The notes beneath the pieces were generated by a model, which ran no database searches, had not been told where the DNA came from, and worked only from the letters and a program-made list of their open reading frames with translations. This document shows positions 24,619 to 34,393 of a stretch of 64,000 bases of DNA, in pieces. Source of the DNA: Bradyrhizobium barranii subsp. barranii (GTDB lineage: Bacteria > Pseudomonadota > Alphaproteobacteria > Rhizobiales > Xanthobacteraceae). Numbering within the stretch: position 1 is the stretch's first letter; the number at the start of each line of letters is the position of its first letter. The stretch covers positions 8,663,501 through 8,727,500 of the forward strand of contig NZ_CP086136.1 of the NCBI RefSeq assembly GCF_017565645.3. Direction: 5' to 3'. The position numbers were made by a program, and so were the translations under genes.

Positions 24619-25615
24619 ATCGCGGTTTGCTTCATTTGGCAGGTTTCGGCGCAGCCATGAGTTCTGGCTGTTGATCGTGATCCTCGTGCTCTGCGCCAGC
24701 CTGGGCGCGGCGAACGGCCAGTTCCTGACCATGCAGAATCTGTTCGACCTGCTGACTTCCTACTCATTCGTAGGCATCCTCGCCCTCGGGCTGCTCGTGG
24801 TGCTGATCGCCGGCGGAATCGACATCTCCTTCACGGCGACGGCATCGGTGGCGCAATATGTCACGCTTACGGTGGCGAACGCATACGGCGCGAACTGGAT
24901 CTGCGTTTTTGCGATCGCGATCGGCATTGGCGGTGCGCTCGGCGCCCTCAACGCGATCTTCATCCAGAAGCTTCGGATACGATCAATCATCGTGTCCGTC
25001 GCAACGTTGAACATTTTCTATGGGCTGCTGATTTTCTTCACGGGCGGTAAATATATCTATTCGTTACCCGACTGGTTCGCGACCGGGATATTCTGGTTCG
25101 AGTTCGATTGGGGCAAGGATACGTCCTACGGCGTCAACCTGCAGATCCTCGCGCTCGGGTTCTCATTTCTCTTCACCTGGCTCCTGCTCAATCGTAGCAA
25201 TATCGGTCGTCAAATCTACGCCATGGGGGGCAATACCGATGCCGCGCAGCGACTCGGCTTCCATGTCTTCGGCCTCAACATGCTGGTCTATTGCTACATG
25301 GGGGTCATGGCCGGTATCGCCTCACTGGTCCAGGCGCAGCTTGCACAGTCCGTCGCTCCGACGGTGCTGGTGGGCAAGGAGCTCGATGTGGTTGCGGCCG
25401 TCGTTCTCGGCGGCGCCAGCCTGATGGGCGGCGTCGGCACCGTTCTCGGCACGTTTCTGGGGTTGGCACTGCTCGCCATCCTGCAGAATGGAATCATTTT
25501 GCTGGGCGTTTCGTCCTACTGGTCGCCATTTTTTGTCGGGTTGGTCATTCTAATCTCGGTCTCGGCAACAGCCTGGTCGCAGCGAGAACGGCGGACCCGG
25601 AGCGCGCGGCCATGA
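24611..25615 (+). CDS. Sugar ABC transporter permease 1
   Basis: A 334-residue BPD_transp_2 (RbsC-like) inner-membrane permease with eight or more hydrophobic helices. The family loop ALGLLVVLIAGGIDISF is near residue 55, and VLGGASLMGGVGTVLGT near residue 275 is the conserved late motif that contacts the ATPase. It overlaps the ATPase gene by 8 bp and the next permease by 4 bp (ATGA), so all are co-translated. The ATG at 24611 is preferred over an upstream in-frame ATG at 24590 inside the ATPase gene. Confidence 0.88.
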   Translation: MPESRFASFGRFRRSHEFWLLIVILVLCASLGAANGQFLTMQNLFDLLTSYSFVGILALGLLVVLIAGGIDISFTATASVAQYVTLTVANAYGANWICVFAIAIGIGGALGALNAIFIQKLRIRSIIVSVATLNIFYGLLIFFTGGKYIYSLPDWFATGIFWFEFDWGKDTSYGVNLQILALGFSFLFTWLLLNRSNIGRQIYAMGGNTDAAQRLGFHVFGLNMLVYCYMGVMAGIASLVQAQLAQSVAPTVLVGKELDVVAAVVLGGASLMGGVGTVLGTFLGLALLAILQNGIILLGVSSYWSPFFVGLVILISVSATAWSQRERRTRSARP

Positions 25616-26619
25616 GAAATGAGTCCACCCTCGCCCTTCGCGGACGCCTGATCCGTTTTGCCGGCAGCGGGACGATCGCAACCCTGATGCTGTTGTTGGT
25701 CGCGCTCTGGTTGGTGTTCGCCATTACCATCGGCGACCGGTTTTTCTCCGTCAACACGCTGCAATCGATGGCCTTCCAGATGCCGGAGCTCGGCATCCTT
25801 TCGCTTGCGATGATGCTGGCCTTGTTATCTGGCGGCCTCAACCTTTCCATCATCGCCACCGCTAATCTCTCCGGACTGACCATTGCCTTCCTGCTGACGC
25901 ACTACATTCCGGGCACTCAAGGCATTGCCTGGGCCGGCGTACAGGTGCTGGCGATTGCGGCAGGGTTTGCCGTCGCGGCACTGGTCGGCCTTGTCAACGG
26001 ATTTGTCATCGCCTATCTCGGCGTTTCGCCGATCCTCGCAACCCTCGGCACCATGACACTCTGCAAGGGACTCGCGATCGGCCTGACGCGCGGCAATGTC
26101 ATCTCCGGATTTCCGGAGCCCATTGTTTTCATCGGCAATGGAACGGTTCTCGGGGTGCCTTTTGCCCTGATCGTGCTGGCGCTCTGTGCGTTGCCCGTCG
26201 CGCTCATGCTAAACGCAACGCCCTTCGGGGCAAGGGTTTACATGATCGGCTCGAACGAGAAGGCAACCCGCTACTCCGGCGTCGATACCCGTGCCGTCCT
26301 GCTCAAGCTATATGTCCTCTCGAGCCTGCTCGCCGGTGTCGCAGCGGTCGTCATGCTGGCACGTTTCAATTCAGCCAACGCGGCATATGGCGAGAGCTAT
26401 CTGCTCGTCACCATTCTTGCAGCAGTGCTCGGTGGCGTCGATCCATTTGGCGGCTTTGGCAAAGTCGGCGGATTGCTGCTTGCGCTGATAATCCTTCAGG
26501 TGATCTCCTCGGCGTTCAACCTTCTCAATCTCAGCCAGTTACTCACTCTGGCGATCTGGGGTGGCATCCTGATTGCCGTTGCCGCGGTTCCTCATCTGGG
26601 CGGCAAAGCGCCCCGGTAG
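25612..26619 (+). CDS. Sugar ABC transporter permease 2
   Basis: A 335-residue second permease of the same family, giving a heterodimeric channel. The motifs are LAMMLALLSGGLNLSIIATA near residue 65 and AAVLGGVDPFGGFGKVGGLL near 270. About nine hydrophobic helices are visible. The ATG overlaps the stop of permease 1 (ATGA). A longer open frame to 25291 lies within permease 1 and is ignored. Paired permeases with a tandem ATPase are typical of the LsrCD and rhamnose RhaPQ type importers. Confidence 0.88.
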   Translation: MRNESTLALRGRLIRFAGSGTIATLMLLLVALWLVFAITIGDRFFSVNTLQSMAFQMPELGILSLAMMLALLSGGLNLSIIATANLSGLTIAFLLTHYIPGTQGIAWAGVQVLAIAAGFAVAALVGLVNGFVIAYLGVSPILATLGTMTLCKGLAIGLTRGNVISGFPEPIVFIGNGTVLGVPFALIVLALCALPVALMLNATPFGARVYMIGSNEKATRYSGVDTRAVLLKLYVLSSLLAGVAAVVMLARFNSANAAYGESYLLVTILAAVLGGVDPFGGFGKVGGLLLALIILQVISSAFNLLNLSQLLTLAIWGGILIAVAAVPHLGGKAPR

Positions 26620-26625
26620 ACAACG

Positions 26626-28041
26626 ATGACAAGATCGGAAGCCTCTCCCCGGATCGCGGTTCTCGACATTGGCAAGACGAATCTGAAACTGCTGGTCGCG
26701 AGTGAGGACGGCTGGCCGCTCGAAACACTTTCGATCCCGAATGTGCCGAACACGGCAGGACCATACCTCGCCTATGATCTTGCCGGGCTGGAAGAGTGGT
26801 TCCTCGACACTTTGGCCGTGGTGACGCAACGCCACACCATCGGCGCGGTGATCGCGACCGCGCATGGGTGTGGCGCCGTTCTTGTCGAAGGTGACGAGCC
26901 AGTGCTGCCGATGATGGACTATGATGCGGTCTCGCCGCCTGAGATCGACCAGGCCTACGCCCGGATTGCGCCTGCCTATGATGAAGTGTTTTGCGGTATC
27001 AGCGGCGCGATGCGGCTCGGCAAGCAATTGCTCTGGCAGGAAAGCGCATATCCCGCCGAATTCGCCCGCGCGAAAACCTATCTTACGACTGCGCAGTACT
27101 TCGCCTTGCGGCTCGGCGGGTGTGCTGCAAGTGAAATTTCACAGCTCGCGGCTCAGAGCCATATCTGGGACCTTTTCCACCATCAGCCTTCCTCCCTGAT
27201 GCGCAAGCGCGGCTGGGACCGTCTTCTGCCGGAGCGGGCATCCGCCGGTGCGGTGCTAGGGAGGGTTTCGGAGGCCGTAGCCAAGCGTACCGGCCTGGCG
27301 CGCTCGACCGAAATCCTCTGCGGCGTGCATGATTCCAACGCCAACCTGTTCCGCTACAAGGCCGCCGGCATGGCCGATACCTCGATCCTATCAACAGGCA
27401 CCTGGATGATCGGCTTTCAGCGCGGCCTCGCGCTAGACAAGCTCGACGCCACACGCGGCATGGTGCTCAATATCGATGTCGACGGTGAGAACGTACCCTC
27501 CACGCTGATCGCGACAGGCCGCGAATACGACTTGATCAGCAGAGACCACGACGCTTCTGATGCAGCCGTCCTCACCGCATTGCCGAGTCTACTGGCCCTT
27601 GGAACCCTGGCACTCCCCTCCTTCGTTGGGGATGACGGACTGTTCCCCGGTGCAGCTCACCGCGGACGCATTATCGGACCGCGGCCCGAGACGCCAGCCG
27701 AATGGCAGGGGTTGGCAGTCCTCTACGCCGCATTCAGCGCAAACCGCTGTCTAGATGCGCTTGGCAGCTCGAAACACATCGTCATCGACGGTGGCTTCGC
27801 CGCCAACCTGCCCTTCGCGCGCGCTCTGGCCGCGTTGCGGCCATCGCAGAGCGTCTCCGTGAGCCAATCTCGGGATGGAACGGCGCTCGGCGCGGCGCTG
27901 CTGTGGCGGAGATTTTCGCGTACGATTCCGGTTTCGAGCGTGGTGCTTGAAGCTGTCACGCCGCTCGGCGAGGATGAGTGCAAACGCACCCTTTCCGCCG
28001 CCTATCAATCCTGGATTTCTTTTTCGGAGCACCCATCATGA
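26626..28041 (+). CDS. FGGY-family carbohydrate kinase
   Basis: A 471-residue sugar kinase of the FGGY family, closest in style to rhamnulokinase/fuculokinase-like members. The phosphate-1 motif is VLDIGKTNLKLLV at residues 11-23, the adenosine side carries GVHDSNANLFRY and STGTWMIGF, and the C-terminal motif is HIVIDGGFAANLPFARAL. It starts 6 bp after the permease stop and ends overlapping the aldolase start (ATGA). It probably phosphorylates the imported ketose at C1, giving the substrate for the aldolase. The exact sugar is unknown. Confidence 0.88.
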   Translation: MTRSEASPRIAVLDIGKTNLKLLVASEDGWPLETLSIPNVPNTAGPYLAYDLAGLEEWFLDTLAVVTQRHTIGAVIATAHGCGAVLVEGDEPVLPMMDYDAVSPPEIDQAYARIAPAYDEVFCGISGAMRLGKQLLWQESAYPAEFARAKTYLTTAQYFALRLGGCAASEISQLAAQSHIWDLFHHQPSSLMRKRGWDRLLPERASAGAVLGRVSEAVAKRTGLARSTEILCGVHDSNANLFRYKAAGMADTSILSTGTWMIGFQRGLALDKLDATRGMVLNIDVDGENVPSTLIATGREYDLISRDHDASDAAVLTALPSLLALGTLALPSFVGDDGLFPGAAHRGRIIGPRPETPAEWQGLAVLYAAFSANRCLDALGSSKHIVIDGGFAANLPFARALAALRPSQSVSVSQSRDGTALGAALLWRRFSRTIPVSSVVLEAVTPLGEDECKRTLSAAYQSWISFSEHPS

Positions 28042-28751
28042 CAGACCGCAATCATGCCGATCTCCGCCAGGGCATCGTCGATACCTGCAAGGAGATGAAC
28101 CGAAACGGTCTCAACCAAGGGACTTCCGGCAATCTTTCGCACCGGATTCCAAACGGCATGCTAATCACACCGACAAGCTTGCCCTACGAGCGCATGCGGC
28201 CAGAAGACATTGTCGCGATGGATTTTGCCGCGAATTACCAGGGCAACCATCGCCCTTCTTCAGAATGGCGTTTTCATCGCGATATTCTGCGAGCGCGGGA
28301 CGACATAAACGTCGTGCTTCATACGCATTCCACCTTCAGCACCATTCTCGCCGTGCACGAGCGTGGCATTCCCTGCTTCCACTACATGGTCGCGGTAGCC
28401 GGTGGCAACGATATCCGTTGTTCGCCTTATGCCTGCTTCGGCACACAAGCGCTGTCGGATTATGCCGTCGATGCGCTCGAAGGACGAAATGCCTGCTTGC
28501 TCGGCCATCATGGCTTGATCGTAACGGCGCAGACATTTGAAAAGGCGCTTTGGCTTGCCGTGGAGGTGGAGACCCTGGCGAAGATGTATGTCCACGCGTT
28601 GGCGATCGGCGAACCTCCGCGCCTCAGCGAGACCGAAATGGCACAGGTCCACGAACAGATGAAACGCATGGGCTACGGCCAGGCGCCCGATCTTGACGAC
28701 GTCGGTGATGTTCCACGCGCCACGCCCCAGTCGAAACTGGCGCCACATTGA
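28038..28751 (+). CDS. Class II aldolase (fuculose/rhamnulose-phosphate aldolase-like)
   Basis: A 237-residue zinc aldolase of the class II aldolase/adducin family. The catalytic Glu76 is in PSSEWRFH, the zinc ligands His95 and His97 in LHTHSTFS, and the third His near 157 in LGHHGLIV. The phosphate-binding N-terminus has NQGTSGNLSHR and TPTSLPYE. It would cleave a ketose 1-phosphate into dihydroxyacetone phosphate and an aldehyde such as lactaldehyde. Last gene of the operon. No isomerase is encoded, so the imported sugar may already be a ketose. Confidence 0.9.
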   Translation: MTDRNHADLRQGIVDTCKEMNRNGLNQGTSGNLSHRIPNGMLITPTSLPYERMRPEDIVAMDFAANYQGNHRPSSEWRFHRDILRARDDINVVLHTHSTFSTILAVHERGIPCFHYMVAVAGGNDIRCSPYACFGTQALSDYAVDALEGRNACLLGHHGLIVTAQTFEKALWLAVEVETLAKMYVHALAIGEPPRLSETEMAQVHEQMKRMGYGQAPDLDDVGDVPRATPQSKLAPH

Positions 28752-28841
28752 CTCAGAGTGTCGTTGAACGCGGCTAGTCTTCTCTTCGCTAAGGAAACTT
28801 GCAAGCAACTCTACCAGCCGCTGGTGATCAAGCGAAAATTA

Positions 28842-29018
28842 TCAGACAGCGAGCCAATATCCCTTGTGAATATCGAACTTCACGGCGCCGTCGTCACGCA
28901 TCTTCAACAAGAGCGACTGGCAATCGTCCTCATGCTTTATGTTCACGCGCTTCATGATCTCGAAAACCTTCAGAGGCTTTTCGCCAAGGGCAATCAGAAT
29001 CTTGTCTCGATCAGTCAT
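28842..29018 (-). CDS. Small winged-helix-like protein
   Basis: A 58-residue protein with a helix-helix-strand pattern: TDRDKILIALGEKPLKVFEI, VNIKHEDDCQSLLLKMRDDG, then AVKFDIHKGYWL. This suggests a minimal winged helix, possibly DNA-binding. AAGGAG is placed well before the ATG at 29018; a longer frame to 29360 has no coding character. It stands alone, convergent with the aldolase operon. Target unknown. Confidence 0.6.
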   Translation of the reverse strand: MTDRDKILIALGEKPLKVFEIMKRVNIKHEDDCQSLLLKMRDDGAVKFDIHKGYWLAV

Positions 29019-29446
29019 TGGGGCTCCTTGCATCGGCATCGGCGACCGTACGCGCTGTACAGATCGTCTGCAACGGCCGCGTTCGCTTGACGAGCTCTGT
29101 TCCGGGTCACCAGGCCCGAAGCTGCCGCGCCAATACAACAGCACGGAGCGAGCTTCGCTACCCCCAGCGCGACGACCACACCGGATACGTGCTCTTTTCG
29201 TTCGTGCACAGCCCGCGAGGGTGTCAGGCAAGCTCGCCTGCTGATGAGTGGGGGGCGACAGCATCCACGATCCTTGCCTTTCCGGCCGACGGAAGCGGTT
29301 TCCGCATTTGATGATGAGGTCGGACATCTCCGGTAAAGCGGAAGTCAGCCATAACGCCAATTATGTCGGCTGAGGGCCGTGAGCAGACGTACTACGCTCG
29401 TTCAACGCGGATCGAGCTGTGCGCCTTCCAAAAGGTACCGAAGCGC
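29019..29446. other. No gene seen
   Basis: This 428-bp stretch, between the small regulator and the DUF1194 gene, has only short overlapping frames without protein-like composition. No repeat or promoter stood out. Confidence 0.4.
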
Positions 29447-30285
29447 TCACCACCGGCTTCGCTTCGCCCATATTGCCTCACCAATGAGGCAGGATATTCG
29501 CGGCTCCCTTTCGGTCACCGAAACGATCCGGTCCCTGGGCACGCCGCCGGCAACCTCGAGCACGAGCTTTGTTCGGATCGCCTCCTTGAACCCGTCACGG
29601 CTTCTGATCGTCACCATAAACGAGCCTGACCCGCCAATCACACAATCCTCGTAATAGAGATCGAGGTCGTCGATGTCCATTTGCGACGGAAGCCTTCCTT
29701 CGAGCATGATCGGCAATCCGTTGATGGTAATGCCCCTTGCCAGCGCCGCATCACGTGCGATGGTAACTGGGCTTCCGTCGTTGTTCACGCCATCGCCGGA
29801 AACGTCGATCACACGCCGCAGTCCACGATACGGATCCGCATCGAACAGCGGCAATGCGAAATTTATCGCGCCAGAGATCGAGGTGCGTGAGCCCGTGCGA
29901 ACCGGCGCTTTCGCGATTTCCGCCGCCACCACAGCTGCAGATTCGCGGCTGTCGATCAATCTCCACGGCACGATGATTTTCTGATCGCTCGGTCCAGACC
30001 ATTCCACATAGACCAGGGCCAACCTTCGGTTCGGCCCGGCCTTGATCGCCTGGAGAAATTCGTTGGAAACGATGGCCTCCGCGTAACCCTCGCGCTGAAG
30101 CAAAAGCTCGCCAGGATCCATTGAATAGGAGACATCGACAGCAAGAACGAGTTCGACATCGACCGATGGATGCTCGCTGCCGGCAACCACTCGGTACCCC
30201 GAATTGAGGGCGGCCGTGTTGGCGACTTACCTCCGGCGATCACTCCAGCGATCAATGCCGCTGCGATGGAGACACGATGAAGCAT
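29447..30285 (-). pseudogene. DUF1194 (von Willebrand-like) secreted protein, frameshifted in signal peptide
   Basis: The main frame (29447-30190 and a little upstream) encodes a DUF1194 protein. It has a metal-site-like DxSxS segment, VLAVDVSYSMDPGELLLQ, and later VIDVSGDGVNNDGSP and DLDLYYEDCVIGG. A signal peptide, MLHRVSIAAALIAGVIAGG, is encoded from the ATG at 30285 but in a different frame. The two frames meet near 30225, and one base change would fuse them. The mature part has no other good start: a GTG at 30190 has no ribosome site. It is therefore probably an exported protein inactivated by a recent frameshift, or a sequencing error. Confidence 0.65.
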
Positions 30286-30308
30286 GGTAGCCTCGCGCTG
30301 GTTCCTCT

Positions 30309-31085
30309 TCATGGTGGCAGAAACGCCGCTGCCTGATCGATCGGTCCAGTGCCGGGTGCGGATTGATGCGAGCGTGCGAAGACGAACCGAGATGTCACAT
30401 GTATTTCGGAGGCGGCTCTGCCGTCCTGGCCGATGAGGATCAATCCGGCGCCGCCATTTGCTACATTCAGAACAATCGGCTCGCCACTCCACGTCTTGAT
30501 TGGCTCCATTCCGATGATGAGAAATTCACCGATAGGCTGGTCAAGATATTGGATGCGCAATTGCGGGCCGACTTCGGCTGCCGCGAGTTCGAAGCCGAGC
30601 TGTCGAGCACGCGCGTAAACATCAGCCAAGGTCACAGTATCGGACGTGAATCCAAGCTGGGCTGGCGATACGAGGACAAGCTCCACGTCTGTCTTGCGAG
30701 AGCCAAGGATGAATGTCGGTCGAGCAAGTATTTCAGCGGCCTGCCCCCCGATACCGCAGCCCATGCCGTCCAGCTTATTGCGCAGTCCAAGCGGATCAGC
30801 GAAGGTACCAATGGTAATGGTCTTCCATGTCGCCACATCGCGGCCGGACTGAATGAGTTGCTGGGACACTTCGGCGGGGCGCGTCTTGAGCTTCAGCTGG
30901 TTTTGCAAGACATCGCGAGCCGTGCATTGAGCCCGCGCTGGATTGGTTGCGAACTGAACGATGCAGGCCGCGCACAGTATCGACACAATGAAGTGACGGC
31001 TGCCCCGGCGCGCGCGCGAATGACGGTCGGCTCCGCCGCAATGCGCCCTTCCCGCTGTGATGGCTATCGAAAATCTCTTCCGCAT
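30309..31085 (-). CDS. Exported hypothetical protein
   Basis: A 258-residue protein with a late signal region (SRHFIVSILCAACIVQF, then ARAQ) after a basic head; the true start may be nearer that segment. The mature part has no recognised family. It contains Cys at about 57 and 112 and ends with beta-rich segments such as EPIVLNVANGGAGLILIGQD. It lies 23 bp upstream of the DUF1194 remnant on the same strand, so the two may have formed an operon. Confidence 0.5.
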   Translation of the reverse strand: MRKRFSIAITAGRAHCGGADRHSRARRGSRHFIVSILCAACIVQFATNPARAQCTARDVLQNQLKLKTRPAEVSQQLIQSGRDVATWKTITIGTFADPLGLRNKLDGMGCGIGGQAAEILARPTFILGSRKTDVELVLVSPAQLGFTSDTVTLADVYARARQLGFELAAAEVGPQLRIQYLDQPIGEFLIIGMEPIKTWSGEPIVLNVANGGAGLILIGQDGRAASEIHVTSRFVFARSHQSAPGTGPIDQAAAFLPP

Positions 31086-31338
31086 TTGCAATCTCGCGAG
31101 AAGAAAGGGACCACCGTCTGGTTGGACACACTCTGCGCCCCGTGAGCGCGGTGCAGCTTTCTCGGTATCGAGTTATTCGGTTACCGCGGGCTCAGGGCAG
31201 CGGCTCTCCGGTTGTCAACGTAGTGCAGGTCTGCGGGAAAACCGTACGAAAAGGCACGATAAAGGACGAAATCGGGCTCTGCCGCTGCCTTGAGACGCAC
31301 TTTCCGTTCCGCTAAGATCAATGGCGGGAGGTGTGCGC

Positions 31339-32970
31339 ATGACCTGCCTGCGGCTGAACGGATACACGCTCAATTTGGATCAGGCGCAGTTATTTGACCG
31401 GCACGGCCAGGCCGTTGAGCTGCGGCCTCAGGCTCTGGCAGTGTTGCTTGAATTGGGGCGCCGTCCCGGAGAGCTGGTTACAAAACTCGATCTCGGTGCG
31501 CGAGTGTGGCCGGGCGTTTCGGTCACCGACGACTCGCTCGTGCAATGCGTGGTCGAGATCCGGCGCGCGCTCGGTGACAGCCGGCAGCAAGTCGTGCGAA
31601 CGATGCCACGACGTGGTTACCTTCTGATCGTTGACGCGGCCGACACGGCGCCGCGAGATGTGCGAAGATTCTATCGCCTGGCCGCCGCCCTTGCGATGGT
31701 GGCAGTCGCGATCGTGGCGGTCTGGCAACTTCTACTGCCCGGCGCCGGCTCCGGGCCCCCCAAGGTACACAACAGGATGGTGGCCGATGTTGCAGTTCTA
31801 CCCCTGCGCGTACTTAACACCTCTCAGGAAGGCAGTCCGGACGGCAACGGATTAGCCTACATGATTGCCTCCGAACTTGCGCGCAACCCCGACCTGCACA
31901 TCGTCTCAACCCTCGCCACAGCCGAACTTAGCGGCAAGAACCTGTCGCCGGCGCAGATCGCTGCGATGACCCGCGCTCGCTACCTTGTGGATGGCAGCGC
32001 GGAGAGACGCGGCGACCGGCTGCAGCTCCACGTGCAATTGATCGATTCCGGCAACAACCGCATCGTCTGGAGCGGCCGGTTCGAGCCCACTGCGCAGGAC
32101 CTGCCCGACGTTACTGAAACGTTGATCTCTCGGATCAGCGCCTCGCTTGGTGCAACCGTGCGCGAGTCGGACCGGGCGGCGTTACGGAGCCGCGCGCCGG
32201 CCTCGCTTGATGTGCATGCGCGCGTGCTGCGCACGCTTGCGCTGACCATGGCACCAAGTTCCGAGAGCCTCCGCCAAGCGCGGCAGGAACTCGAACTGGC
32301 GGTCCGCCTTGATCCGAACTACGCGCCCGCGTGGACGGGACTCGGACTGGTGAAGAAGATGCTGATTTTTGGCCATCACGATCCTGGGCTCGGTCGTCAG
32401 GACTTGCCGCAGGCGATCGCTGACGTCAGGCGCGCGATTGCGCTGGACCCGCTGCGTGCCAGTTCGTGGCGAGTGCTGTCCTTAGTAACCGACGCAGGTC
32501 AGGACCCTGAGTCAGCGGTGAGCGCGGCCGAGCGGGCGATCGAGCTCGGCCCTGGCGATCCGGACAACTGGGTCGTCCTTGCCGGTGCATTGCATTATGC
32601 CGGTCGAACCCAGGCAGCGATTGAAGCCTTCGAGAAGGCGATCTCCTGGAACCCGGTACGCCCAGCACACTACGCGCTCTACGGGGCAAGGCTGCGCTAT
32701 TCCGTGCAGGATTACGAGGATGCGCTGCGTTTCGCCCGCGAATGTATGGATCGAACACCTGCGATAGGTGTCTGCAAGGCGGTCTGGCTATCGTCGCTTA
32801 TTCGTACCGGCCATGCCGCCGACGCGGAGGCGGCGTGGCCAGCTTTGGTCGCGGCCGCACCCTCTTTGCAGACGTGCCGGATGACGCCGCGGAATACGCC
32901 GATGGCTCTGGCGGTTGATGAGGACCTCGACAGACTTCGCAAGAGCAACACCTCGGCAATGGCCCAGTAA
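31339..32970 (+). CDS. CadC-like membrane regulator: winged helix, TM segment, TPR domain
   Basis: A 543-residue one-component regulator. Residues about 1-95 form an OmpR-type winged helix (VTDDSLVQCVVEIRRALGDS, RTMPRRGYLL). A single membrane helix follows at about 113-135 (AAALAMVAVAIVAVWQLLL). The periplasmic part starts with a FlgO/adenylate-cyclase-associated domain (VADVAVLPLRVLN, ARYLVDGSAERRGDRLQL) and continues with TPR-like repeats (LDPNYAPAWTGLGLVKKM, LGPGDPDNWVVLAGALHYAG). The ATG at 31339 has GGGAGG upstream and is preferred to 31321. The signal sensed and target genes are unknown; nothing adjacent is divergent from a shared promoter. Confidence 0.85.
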   Translation: MTCLRLNGYTLNLDQAQLFDRHGQAVELRPQALAVLLELGRRPGELVTKLDLGARVWPGVSVTDDSLVQCVVEIRRALGDSRQQVVRTMPRRGYLLIVDAADTAPRDVRRFYRLAAALAMVAVAIVAVWQLLLPGAGSGPPKVHNRMVADVAVLPLRVLNTSQEGSPDGNGLAYMIASELARNPDLHIVSTLATAELSGKNLSPAQIAAMTRARYLVDGSAERRGDRLQLHVQLIDSGNNRIVWSGRFEPTAQDLPDVTETLISRISASLGATVRESDRAALRSRAPASLDVHARVLRTLALTMAPSSESLRQARQELELAVRLDPNYAPAWTGLGLVKKMLIFGHHDPGLGRQDLPQAIADVRRAIALDPLRASSWRVLSLVTDAGQDPESAVSAAERAIELGPGDPDNWVVLAGALHYAGRTQAAIEAFEKAISWNPVRPAHYALYGARLRYSVQDYEDALRFARECMDRTPAIGVCKAVWLSSLIRTGHAADAEAAWPALVAAAPSLQTCRMTPRNTPMALAVDEDLDRLRKSNTSAMAQ

Positions 32971-33142
32971 AGCTTCAGGCGAGTGAACCTGATGTGATCA
33001 TTCCAAGTCGGCCTTTTTCGGCGCAGAAGCGGCTTCGAGGCCGTTCCGGATGGAGTGATCCGCGTCGCTTTGCCGTTTGAGGCCGGTGTCAAGGGCCGCC
33101 AACAGGCGACGTCCAGAAGCTACCAACCGAAGTGGCCTTTAT

Positions 33143-33364
33143 TCAACTGTCTCTCTTCAATTTCGACATGACATCATCTCCGCCCGTGAGAACGTATCGA
33201 AGCGCGTACCCGATCAGCCAAGACGCCGCCGCTAGGCCCAGGCCAACCATTGCTAGATAGATGTTGATTCGATCCCAGGCGAAGCCAGCCGCAATAAGCG
33301 TCATCCATGCTTGCGCTACCGCCCAGAAAAACCTGTAGAGGACATCCCCAAGTGTAGTTGCCAA
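33143..33364 (-). CDS. Small two-TM membrane protein
   Basis: A 73-residue protein with two hydrophobic stretches, FFWAVAQAWMTLIAAGFAW and YLAMVGLGLAAASWLIGYAL, and a basic tail. A TTG at 33364 with GGAGG five bases upstream is the probable start; the GTG at 33370 would fall inside that ribosome site. Unrecognised function. Confidence 0.5.
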   Translation of the reverse strand: MATTLGDVLYRFFWAVAQAWMTLIAAGFAWDRINIYLAMVGLGLAAASWLIGYALRYVLTGGDDVMSKLKRDS

Positions 33365-33809
33365 AATCACCTCCTGCAGGAGTATGAGTCCGAAGCAGTC
33401 TTCATTTTGTGGCAGCTTTCTTTCGGCGAGGTCGGCTTAGGCTCCGCCATTCGCGTACACTCTAGCTAAAGGTAAACTCGCTAAATTGTAGTATCAGACA
33501 AAGTTCAATTTCCTCGTTTGCGGTTCGGACACGGATCGACTTCCTGCTCGCCGAGAGGTCAGGAAAGTATTCGTTGCCGAAAACCGTGCCGCCGCTCGCC
33601 GGCACCGACCTGCCGCAGGTGCATGCCGCGCCTGCGCGCGCCCAGGTGCTCTTGGCGGCCGAGGGGATGCGACGCAGATCGCGCGCTGCTCGAACTGTGG
33701 CTGGACGATGCGGTAGCCTGATGAGGCATTCGCGAATTTGTGTGCGTGTCAGTCGCGGAGATCGCCATCAATATCTGGACTCTCCGGTTCCACGCGCCAT
33801 AATGAGGCG
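33365..33809. other. No gene supported
   Basis: This 445-bp interval separates the small membrane protein from the zinc-ribbon gene. Two overlapping short frames between 33518 and 33834 are Arg/Ala-rich and look non-coding. AT-rich DNA at 33400-33510 may hold promoters, but no clear element was identified. Confidence 0.35.
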
Positions 33810-33992
33810 ATGGACGGGATATCCAAAACCTTAAATTGTGCGCGTTGCGGCAAGCCGCTGGTCCTGATAGCGCGACCGGATGGCAAGGGCCCACTCCGGC
33901 CGACATGCTTGCATTGCGAGGAAGCCGATCCGATCACGTCGCCCGAGGTCGCCAGGTGGTTTGCTGGGGAATTGCAGCCGCCGAAGGGATAG
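33810..33992 (+). CDS. Small zinc-ribbon protein
   Basis: A 60-residue protein with two Cys pairs, CARCGKPL at residues 10-17 and CLHCEEAD about 23 residues later, forming a probable treble zinc ribbon. Similar tiny proteins (start MDxISKTL-C-x2-C) are, as I recall, numerous in Bradyrhizobium genomes. The function is unknown; RNA or DNA binding is possible. The ATG is preceded by a weak AATGAGGCG. Confidence 0.6.
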   Translation: MDGISKTLNCARCGKPLVLIARPDGKGPLRPTCLHCEEADPITSPEVARWFAGELQPPKG

Positions 33993-34393
33993 GCCGTGAG
34001 GATCGCTGCCATGGCCGTGACTGCCGCATAGTGCCGAGCTTGAGATGCTCGGGGACGACCGTCGTTGGCCTCAATTGTGTCGACAAATTACGGTACTGAT
34101 TCGCCAGTGAGCCAGCGTCTCGCAATCGGTTGGTCCTTTGGCCTCTGAACTCACAAGTCACCGACGCGAGTGGCGTGCAATGGGGCCCGGCCCAGCCGGG
34201 CCTTTTGTCCTTTGTGAATTATGTGCACTCATTGCACCCTGGGCCCACCGCGCCGCATCGCGACCGAGGACCCTCGTTGGCGCGAACTCACAAATATTCG
34301 GCCTGAACTGCCAAGATACAAACTGCCCTTTTTACTATGGCGACCCAGTTGGCCCAACGCACGGGGTGCACTTCGACCGGGGATCGATGACCA
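33993..34393. other. No gene seen
   Basis: A 401-bp stretch between two zinc-ribbon mini-genes. Frames here have no protein-like sequence. GGGCCCGGCCCAGCCGGGCC at 34181-34200 may form a small hairpin. Confidence 0.35.
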
